A stretch of 35,000 nt of DNA from Methylococcales bacterium (lineage in GTDB: Bacteria > Pseudomonadota > Gammaproteobacteria > Methylococcales > Methylomonadaceae): NCBI GenBank assembly GCA_023144875.1, contig JAGLEW010000090.1, positions 1 to 35,000 on the forward strand. The letters run 5' to 3'. Both the position numbers and the translations under genes were made by a program. The notes under the pieces were generated by a model that had not been told where the DNA came from, made no database searches, and worked only from the letters and a program-made list of their open reading frames with translations. Positions 17,177-23,789 of this stretch are shown piece after piece; the stretch's first letter is position 1, and the number at the start of each line of letters is the position of its first letter.

Positions 17177-17448
17177 AATAAGCTCGGTGAAATTTTATTT
17201 GTCCTAAATTAAAAAATGCCCTTTATAATGATGTCATTCATATTGAGCGCTTTTATGAGCTATGGAATCGTCATAAACCTTTACTCTGTGGAGCATTAAA
17301 CCACAAAAAATGATTTTTTTTTGCATATTTTTAGCAATTATCACAGCAATAATAAGGGATAAAGCGCCTTAATAAGGTGGCATGAAATAGAGCATTCACT
17401 TTTTATGTTGTTTTAAGTGAAGGTGTTTTTTTGAATATAAAAACTTAA
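17177..17448. promoter_or_regulatory. Divergent intergenic region between slt and the PHP gene
   Basis: 272 AT-rich bases with no supportable ORF. Promoters for both divergent genes must lie here, but no hexamer pair stands out. Confidence 0.3.
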
Positions 17449-18291
17449 GTGGATACACAGATGGTCTCTAAATACGATTTACACAGTCATTCGACGGCTT
17501 CCGATGGGGATTTAAAACCCACCGAATTATTAGTGCGCGCCAAAGCGCAGGGCGTTGATACAATGGCATTGACCGATCATGATACCTTGGGCGGCTTAGA
17601 AGAAGCGATGGCTACGGCGAAGTTAATTGATATGGATTTTATTACAGGGATTGAATTGTCAACCACTTGGCGAAACCGCTGTTTTCATTTGGTCGGGTTA
17701 AATATTGATATAAATTCCGCTATTTTATTGAAAGGCATTGAAGAACAACAACGTTTACGGATGATGCGAACGGAAACAATGGCGTTAAAATTAGAAAAAA
17801 AAGGGATTAAAGGGGCGTATAAAGCGGTCAAAGCGGTAGCAGGAGACGGCATGATTACGCGCAGTCATTTTGCGAGTTTTTTAGTGAAAGAAGGTCATGT
17901 TTCCAATATGCAAGCGGCTTTTAATCGTTATCTTGGCGATGGAAAGCCTGCGTTTGTGCCGACTTCTTGGATTAGTTTGATCGAAGCGGTGCATTGGATT
18001 AAAGAAGCAGGCGGAGTAGCGGTGTTAGCTCATCCATTACGTTATCGTATTACCGCCAGTTGGATGCGCCGATTATTAGCCGAGTTTAAAGAAATGGGCG
18101 GCGCAGGGATTGAAGTAGTGACAGGTCGCAGTTCAGCCGAAGATATTAGAATTAGTTATAACTACGCAAAAAAATTTGAACTGGCAGGTTCGACGGGATC
18201 CGATTTTCATAGTCCCCACAACCAATGGGTGGAATTAGGGCGCTATCCTGATTTACCTGAAGACATTAAACCCATTTGGGAGCTTTTTTAA
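17449..18291 (+). CDS. rnm: PHP-domain phosphoesterase, RNase AM / YciV type
   Basis: PHP-family metal-dependent phosphoesterase of about 276-280 residues. The metal-binding motifs are visible: YDLHSHSTASDG near the N-terminus, LTDHDT, the Glu in TGIELS, LAHP and the final GSDFHSP. In E. coli the orthologue (YciV/RNase AM, earlier TrpH) is a 5'-3' exoribonuclease that trims rRNA 5' ends and degrades short oligonucleotides; the same activity is inferred. The GTG at 17449 or the ATG at 17461 may be the start; the family alignment does not decide. It precedes mutM by 2 nt, so the two are co-transcribed. Confidence 0.87.
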   Translation: MDTQMVSKYDLHSHSTASDGDLKPTELLVRAKAQGVDTMALTDHDTLGGLEEAMATAKLIDMDFITGIELSTTWRNRCFHLVGLNIDINSAILLKGIEEQQRLRMMRTETMALKLEKKGIKGAYKAVKAVAGDGMITRSHFASFLVKEGHVSNMQAAFNRYLGDGKPAFVPTSWISLIEAVHWIKEAGGVAVLAHPLRYRITASWMRRLLAEFKEMGGAGIEVVTGRSSAEDIRISYNYAKKFELAGSTGSDFHSPHNQWVELGRYPDLPEDIKPIWELF

Positions 18292-18293
18292 TA

Positions 18294-19109
18294 ATGCCAG
18301 AATTACCCGAAGTTGAAACCGTTTGCAATGGCATTCGCCCACACATACAAGCGAAAATAATTACACAGGTCATTGTGCGAGACCCCCAGCTTCGGTGGCG
18401 TATTCCTGATGATTTTATTGAAATGGTTATGGGAATAACGGTGAATAAAATTACTCGACGTGGTAAATATTGTTTACTAGAAGCTGATGATGGCAGTGTG
18501 ATTTTGCATTTAGGGATGTCAGGCAGTTTACATATAGTCGCCGAAAATCATCCAATTAAAGCGCACGATCATGTTGATTTTATTTTTGAAGACCAAATCA
18601 TCTTACGGTTTAATGATCCACGTAAATTTGGAGCGGTTTTATGGGCCGAAGGGGATGTTTTTGAGCATCGTTTATTAAAGAATTTAGGCCCTGAACCACT
18701 CAGCGTGGATTTTACGGGGGAGTTATTATTTCAACGAGCGTTAAAACGGCGAAAAGCGGTTAAAAATTTTATTATGGATGGGCATATTGTGGTGGGCGTC
18801 GGTAATATTTATGCCAGTGAATCTTTATTTGCTGCAGGTATTCACCCAGAACGAGCGGCGGGGCAGATTTCTTTAGCGGAATACCAAACGTTAGCGCAAG
18901 CGATTAGAAATGTATTAGAAAAAGCCATTACTCAAGGCGGCACTACCCTGAAAGATTTTACGAATGCCGATGGAAAACCTGGTTATTTTAGTCAAGCCTT
19001 ACAAGTCTATGCACGAGCAGGTGAGCTTTGTTACCAGTGTCAAACCCCTATTTCAAAAATTACTTTAGGACAACGCGCCAGCTATTTTTGTCATCAGTGT
19101 CAGCATTGA
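18294..19109 (+). CDS. mutM: Formamidopyrimidine-DNA glycosylase (Fpg)
   Basis: Base-excision repair bifunctional glycosylase/lyase for 8-oxoG and FaPy lesions. The start must be ATG 18294, because the mature enzyme uses the Pro after Met as nucleophile (MPELPEVE). GGAG at 18280-18283 serves as Shine-Dalgarno; an upstream in-frame start at 18276 would bury the catalytic Pro. The 271-residue protein shows the RRGKY and LGMSG core motifs, VGNIYASE and a C-terminal zinc finger with CxxC pairs (CYQC...CHQC). Confidence 0.97.
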   Translation: MPELPEVETVCNGIRPHIQAKIITQVIVRDPQLRWRIPDDFIEMVMGITVNKITRRGKYCLLEADDGSVILHLGMSGSLHIVAENHPIKAHDHVDFIFEDQIILRFNDPRKFGAVLWAEGDVFEHRLLKNLGPEPLSVDFTGELLFQRALKRRKAVKNFIMDGHIVVGVGNIYASESLFAAGIHPERAAGQISLAEYQTLAQAIRNVLEKAITQGGTTLKDFTNADGKPGYFSQALQVYARAGELCYQCQTPISKITLGQRASYFCHQCQH

Positions 19110-19138
19110 TTTTATTAAAGAAAGGGGACGTGTTAATT

Positions 19139-19242
19139 ATAATAATGAGGCGGCAACCGTTGACCCCTTAAATAACCTTAGTGACTAGGAGGTCTTAAAA
19201 ATCGTAGCATTTATTTTTTCGGCACGGCCTCACATTATTATT
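19139..19242. repeat. Long-range imperfect inverted repeat downstream of mutM
   Basis: ATAATAATGAGGC (19139-19151) pairs with the arm at 19227-19242 over 13 bp with a 2-nt bulge, enclosing 75 bases. The second arm overlaps the end of the XRE gene. It could be a convergent-gene terminator, a small RNA fold or a short mobile-repeat relic; none is established. Confidence 0.35.
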
Positions 19243-19609
19243 TAAGAGGTGACTTTAAGCTCTGTGCATTCATTGCCACGTAACTTCCTAAATAATTAAT
19301 CGCTTTTTTTTTAACGTTGGCAACTTCAATCATCGCATTAGTCATTGCTTGATCTTCTCGCAAAACATTTAAAATTTCCCTCTCCTGTTCACTTATTTCC
19401 TGTGTTTCTTTTTTACCCGTTAATAAATAATCGGTTGAAACGTCAAAAAACTGGCTCAATTTGATAATCAAGTCACTTGTTGGATTACTTTTTCCTAATT
19501 CTATTGACGACATTGAAGCGCTTGTTAATTCCATTATTGCCGCCAATTTTGCTTGACTCAAATTATTTTTATTTTTTCTAAGTTCTCTTATTCGACTTCC
19601 AGCGGTCAT
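19238..19609 (-). CDS. XRE-family helix-turn-helix regulator
   Basis: A 123-residue protein with an N-terminal HTH_3 domain (about 5-62): RIRELRKNKN, LSQAKLA, TSASMSSIELGKSNPT, LIKLSQFFDVSTDYLLTGK. A C-terminal charged helical part of about 55 residues may dimerise or bind a partner protein. The targets are unknown. The gene stands next to a non-coding, repeat-bearing region, and no toxin or phage gene is adjacent, so it may be an orphan regulator or a leftover of a lost element. Confidence 0.85.
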   Translation of the reverse strand: MTAGSRIRELRKNKNNLSQAKLAAIMELTSASMSSIELGKSNPTSDLIIKLSQFFDVSTDYLLTGKKETQEISEQEREILNVLREDQAMTNAMIEVANVKKKAINYLGSYVAMNAQSLKSPLK

Positions 19610-20451
19610 TTCCTCTCTCCATATGAAAATATAATTTGAAATAAATTTCTATTTAACAAATTTTATTTTAAAATAATGCAGATCATTGCTTAAAAACTCA
19701 TATATATGTGTGGTTTACTTAAGCAATGCAAAAAAATGCAATCATGGTAAAGGGCTGGGTTAACAGTCACTTTGCTTTGAATAGCATTGGTTAGGTTGTG
19801 TGTCGGTAAGCATATAAACGTTTTTAACGTGTAGACGGTAGGCACAGCTTATGAAGTATAACCCGTTACTATGGGAATTTTGCAAAATGGGACGCAATGA
19901 ATGGCTGGTTTTTTTAAATGGATTGGGCATTAAATAAGTACAGTATTCTTGGTAGGACATTCCCAGCGATATAAATCATTATCGGCTGTGCTGTTAAAAA
20001 AATGGGCAGTATAGAGCGTGCAAAGCGGCATTATGGTCGTAATCTATACCGTTTGAGGGCAGAATCCTAATCACATCCAGACATTGAAAGGGCTATTGTT
20101 TTTCCTCTTTTTTCTGGTTTACACTAAGCAAGGCTATGCGCCTTCTTAGGGTGAGCTTTACCAACTCGTAAGATGGGTAATTCGTTGGCTTTGTAGGATG
20201 GGTAGAACGTAATGAGCGATAGAGAAATGGCGTAAAACCCATCAAATTAATCACTTTTTGATGGGTTTCGCTATCGCTCTACCCATCCTACAAATTTATT
20301 TTTTTGCTGGCTGGAGATGATAAAAATGACCAATTATCCTCGAAACTATGTTGATGGAGAAACCTAAATAGTCACAAACCTACACCCTATAAAATACTCT
20401 TCATGAATTTCAGAGCGGTGTGGAGTATTTCGGTCTTGTCGGGCAATTCTA
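19610..20451. other. 842-bp region without a supportable gene
   Basis: Besides the palindromic repeat at 20190-20294, the region holds only short frames with no recognisable product. A 66-codon minus-strand frame at 19760-19960 lacks family similarity. Near its lpxA-proximal end, AAATACTC and GAGTATTT (about 20390-20430) form an inverted repeat that may terminate the lpxA-like gene. The base composition and broken frames suggest decayed accessory DNA. Confidence 0.55.
20190..20294. repeat. 105-bp palindromic, MITE-like repeat
   Basis: Outer arms TTTGTAGGATGGGTAGA (20190-20206) and its perfect 17-bp reverse complement (20278-20294). Inner arms AAACCCATCAAA (20235-20246) and TTTGATGGGTTT (20257-20268), 12 bp with a 10-nt loop. 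GAGCGATAG (20214-20222) is matched in the middle of the other side. The whole element can fold into a long cruciform or hairpin. A partial copy of the GTAGGATGGGTAG motif (GTAAGATGGGTAA) lies just upstream near 20168-20180. The structure resembles a non-autonomous mobile repeat. Confidence 0.8.
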
Positions 20452-21228
20452 TTAGGCAGGCTTATGGCTGATAAAGCCATGATGTCCGCGTTTGGATTTA
20501 ATATTGAGCCAGTCGGTTAAATAACGTAACTCGGCAGTTTTTTCTAATAAATCGAGTGATTGTTTATTTTTGAGTAATCGAAAAGCGTCTGATAAGACCT
20601 TATATTGATTACCCGTAATTTTTGCACGTCGTAAGCCTAGGGTGTTTAAGTGATAATGTTTGGCAGGATAGCCCGCAATTAACATGTAAGGAATCACATC
20701 TTTATTAAGTCCTGTGGTTCCTTGTACCATTGCATAAGAGCCAATGCGACAAAATTGATGTACAACCACCGCGCCTCCCATAAAAACCGCATCACCAATT
20801 TCAACAAAGCCACCAATGGCAACATTATTCGCAAAAATAGTGTGATTTCCGATGCGGCAATCGTGGGCGACATGGCTGTTATTCATAAAGTAACAATCAG
20901 AACCTATGCGAGTTTCCCCCTGTTCTAGCGTGGCTCTATGCGCCGTAAAGCCTTCCCGAAAAACATTATTATCACCAATCATCAGCCATGAAACGGTTTG
21001 GGCATTAAAGCTAATATCTTGGGGTAAACCACCTAAGACGACTTGTGGATGGACTTCATTATTATGCCCCATTTTTACAAAGGGCTGTATGACCGACTGT
21101 GCGCCAATTTTACAGTTATCGCCGATTTCTACATTGGACTTTATAACGACAAAGGCCTCAATTATGACATTTTTTCCTAAAATAACGTTCTTTTCGATGA
21201 TAGCACTGGCATGAATGCTCGATTTCAT
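20452..21228 (-). CDS. LpxA-like acyl-ACP--UDP-sugar O/N-acyltransferase
   Basis: A 258-residue left-handed beta-helix protein with hexapeptide repeats throughout residues 1-190 and a C-terminal helical domain. It keeps key LpxA features: HVAHDC with His119 and His122 (equivalent of the catalytic His), GGAVVVHQFCRIG, and a DVIPYM..AGYPAKHYHLN ending. It differs from standard LpxA at NVFREGFTAHRAT, where the usual residues are INRGT. It is not in the normal lpxD-fabZ-lpxA-lpxB cluster. It may be a second lpxA paralogue acting on a modified sugar nucleotide, or the only LpxA. It would contribute the first acyl chain of lipid A or of a related glycan. Confidence 0.75.
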   Translation of the reverse strand: MKSSIHASAIIEKNVILGKNVIIEAFVVIKSNVEIGDNCKIGAQSVIQPFVKMGHNNEVHPQVVLGGLPQDISFNAQTVSWLMIGDNNVFREGFTAHRATLEQGETRIGSDCYFMNNSHVAHDCRIGNHTIFANNVAIGGFVEIGDAVFMGGAVVVHQFCRIGSYAMVQGTTGLNKDVIPYMLIAGYPAKHYHLNTLGLRRAKITGNQYKVLSDAFRLLKNKQSLDLLEKTAELRYLTDWLNIKSKRGHHGFISHKPA

Positions 21229-21373
21229 ATTGAAATACCTTGTATAGATTTCTTAAATTTTTTTTCATTATAATGATAAACTCGTATTTTGCTCTATTTC
21301 TTGGCGAAATAACGTAAATATTAAAGCGGTTTTGCACTAATTTTGCCCTTTTAATTCATACCAGAGTTTTCAA

Positions 21374-22345
21374 ATGATAAATTACATATTTCGACGTTTT
21401 TTATATGCGTTACCTTTATTGATGGGGGTTAATATTTTAACCTTTGTATTGTTTTTTATTGTCAATAGCCCTGATGATATGGCGCGGATGCAGTTAGGGC
21501 AAAAACATGTCACCCAAGAAGCGGTTGATAATTGGAAGCAACAACGAGGCTATGATTTACCGTTATTGTGGAATAGTAAGGAGAAGAACCCTGTGGTTGA
21601 AACCATTTTTTATCAAAAATCCATGCGTTTGTTTGTGTTCGATTTTGGTACGTCAGACAGCGGTCGTAATATTGGCAGTGATATTCAACAACGGATGTGG
21701 GCAAGTTTAGCCATTGCCTTACCCTCGTTAATCGTCGGGTTATTGGTCAATATTTCAATGGCGTTATTAATGGTGTTATTTCGAAATAGTTATATTGAAT
21801 TAAGTAGTATCATCATTTGTGTCATTTTAATGTCGATCTCCTCATTATTTTATATTATTGGCGGACAGTTTTTAGTTGGAAAATTATTACGTTTAGTGCC
21901 TATTTCAGGCTATGACACAGGCATTGAAGCGATTAAATTTTTAGTGTTACCCGTGATTATTGCCGTTGTGTCCGGCGTAGGGTCTGGCGCACGGTGGTAT
22001 CGAACCCTTTTTTTAGAGGAAGTTGAAAAAGATTATGTTCGTACCGCACGGGCAAAAGGCTTAACCGAAACCCAAGTGTTGTTTAAACATGTGTTACAAA
22101 ATGCACTCATCCCGATTTTAACAGGGGTGGTCGTGGTGTTACCGTTGTTGTTTATGGGTAGTTTAATTACCGAATCATTTTTTAGCATTCCAGGGTTAGG
22201 TAGTTACACCATTGATGCGATTAATCGCCAAGATTTTGCCATTGTGCGTTCGATGGTGTTTTTAGGATCGGTGTTATATATCATCGGTTTATTAATGACG
22301 GATATTTCCTATACCTTAGTTGATCCACGGGTGAGGTTATCCTAA
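21374..22345 (+). CDS. Peptide/nickel-type ABC transporter permease, DppB family
   Basis: A 323-residue inner-membrane permease with six predicted TM segments. It has the DppB/OppB N-terminus (YIFRRFLYALPLL.GVN.LTFVLFF), a BPD_transp_1 domain and the EAA loop at RTARAKGLTETQVLFKHVLQNALIPI. The usual ending DPRVRLS is present. The first part (about 40-100) has a short periplasmic insertion. Its stop overlaps the start of the next permease gene by one base (TAATG), so the two form one heterodimeric pore. No substrate-binding protein or ATPase gene lies beside it. Confidence 0.88.
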   Translation: MINYIFRRFLYALPLLMGVNILTFVLFFIVNSPDDMARMQLGQKHVTQEAVDNWKQQRGYDLPLLWNSKEKNPVVETIFYQKSMRLFVFDFGTSDSGRNIGSDIQQRMWASLAIALPSLIVGLLVNISMALLMVLFRNSYIELSSIIICVILMSISSLFYIIGGQFLVGKLLRLVPISGYDTGIEAIKFLVLPVIIAVVSGVGSGARWYRTLFLEEVEKDYVRTARAKGLTETQVLFKHVLQNALIPILTGVVVVLPLLFMGSLITESFFSIPGLGSYTIDAINRQDFAIVRSMVFLGSVLYIIGLLMTDISYTLVDPRVRLS

Positions 22346-23697
22346 TGGTGATTTTATGGACGGATGCGTTAATTTATTTTTTAGTGGTGACAGTGATTTT
22401 TTTAAGTTTTTATGTCGTCCGAAAACCGCAATTCAAACGACCTTTAACGAAAATATTTCACAACAAAAGTGGGATGGTTTCATTAATTTTTTTAATCTTT
22501 TTTATGATGATTGGTTTGTTTGATTCAGTGCATTTTAAATCCAATGAAACTCATGCAAAACCCATTATTAGTGTGTTGGATTATTGGATGACTCCATTGC
22601 GAACACAGGGCGAAAAAACCTATTCTGCGCCTTTTTCTACCCATCTTTATAATAAAGAAATGGTGGTGTTAGATAATGGGTCTAAAGTGTGGCGTTATCC
22701 GCGTTTAAAGTACGCAGGAGTTTATTTGGATAAACCTGAGCAACAAAAAATAACCGATATAGTCCTCAAAAGTGGACAGGGATTTTTAAAAGGGGTTGTT
22801 TTTTGTGCCATGATGATTTTTGGTTTGTTTTTATTGAATCGCTATTATGGGGCGATGAGTGCTTTAAACGATTGGAAACAAAGCCCTATGGCGTTAAAGT
22901 TAATCAGTAGTGTGGTGATTATGATGATTATTGGCAGTTTTATTTTAGTAGAACTCTCGTCTTATTATCATATTTTTGGAACAGATAAAGTCGGTGAGGA
23001 TGTTTTTTATCAGGCGATTAAAAGTATTCGCACAGGGTTAGTCATTGGATCTTTGACCACTTTGATTATGTTGCCGTTAGCGATTGTGTTTGGAATTATG
23101 GCAGGGTTTTTTCGAGGGTGGGTTGATGATGTGATCCAGTACCTCTATACCACCTTAAACTCCATTCCAAGTGTGTTATTGATTGCCGCTTCCATCTTGA
23201 TGGTACAGGTATACATGGCAAATCATGCAGAAAATTTTACCAGTTTAATTATTCGTGCGGATATGCGGTTATTATTTTTATGTTTAATTTTAGGGGTCAC
23301 CAGTTGGACGGGCTTGTGTCGATTATTACGCGCTGAAACCTTGAAATTACGTGAAATGGAATATGTGCAAGCCGCGCAAGCCTTAGGGGTTCAACGTAGT
23401 AAAATATTATGGCGGCATATTTTGCCTAATGTCATGCACATTGTGTTGATTTCAGTGGCGTTGGATTTTAGCGCCTTGGTCTTGGCAGAGGCGGTGTTGT
23501 CTTATATTAATATTGGGGTTGACCCGACAACTTATAGTTGGGGAAACATGATTAATGGCGCTCGATTAGAAATGGCACGAGAGCCTGTGGTGTGGTGGTC
23601 ATTAACAGCGTCATTTATTTTTATGTTTACGTTGGTCTTAGCGGCGAATTTATTTGCCGATTGTGTGAGTGATGCCTTTGACCCAAGGCGTGTATAG
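22345..23697 (+). CDS. Peptide/nickel-type ABC transporter permease, DppC family, with long N-terminal region
   Basis: A 450-residue permease, longer than typical DppC (about 300). Residues 1-150 hold two to three TM segments and a periplasmic stretch (HFKSNETHAK...YSAPFSTHLYN...VWRYPRLKYAG). The C-terminal BPD_transp_1 domain has GTDKVGEDVF and the EAA loop YVQAAQALGVQRSKILWRHILPNVM, ending in the DAFDPRRV signature. The N-terminal extension recalls YejE-type permeases of the microcin C/oligopeptide family. It works with the preceding DppB-like protein. Confidence 0.85.
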   Translation: MVILWTDALIYFLVVTVIFLSFYVVRKPQFKRPLTKIFHNKSGMVSLIFLIFFMMIGLFDSVHFKSNETHAKPIISVLDYWMTPLRTQGEKTYSAPFSTHLYNKEMVVLDNGSKVWRYPRLKYAGVYLDKPEQQKITDIVLKSGQGFLKGVVFCAMMIFGLFLLNRYYGAMSALNDWKQSPMALKLISSVVIMMIIGSFILVELSSYYHIFGTDKVGEDVFYQAIKSIRTGLVIGSLTTLIMLPLAIVFGIMAGFFRGWVDDVIQYLYTTLNSIPSVLLIAASILMVQVYMANHAENFTSLIIRADMRLLFLCLILGVTSWTGLCRLLRAETLKLREMEYVQAAQALGVQRSKILWRHILPNVMHIVLISVALDFSALVLAEAVLSYINIGVDPTTYSWGNMINGARLEMAREPVVWWSLTASFIFMFTLVLAANLFADCVSDAFDPRRV

Positions 23698-23735
23698 CAT
23701 AGTGCTGTATTTTTTGGAAGCAAAGATGGTTTAAC

Positions 23736-23759
23736 AAAAAATAGTTGATACTATTTTTT
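23736..23759 (+). terminator. A/T-only inverted repeat after the permease genes
   Basis: AAAAAATAGT (23736-23745), loop TGAT and ACTATTTTTT (23750-23759) form a perfect 10-bp hairpin ending in a T-run. The stem is weak because it has little GC, but the position between dppC and the next gene fits a terminator. It also argues against the TTG at 23745 as a start codon. Confidence 0.5.
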
Positions 23760-23789
23760 CACAAGCATCTTATTTTAGGTTTGAAAACT

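Noticed and set aside
18276..18293. Upstream start for mutM
   Set aside because: Fpg needs Pro as residue 2 (MPELPEVE); the longer form would block the catalytic N-terminus.
19760..19960. 66-codon minus-strand ORF in the gene-poor region
   Set aside because: No family similarity, no Shine-Dalgarno and an odd composition; it lies in decayed DNA next to a palindromic repeat.
23745..23789. TTG start giving a 943-residue GGDEF/EAL protein
   Set aside because: The TTG lies in a terminator-like hairpin; ATG 23790 begins a normal membrane-anchor sequence.
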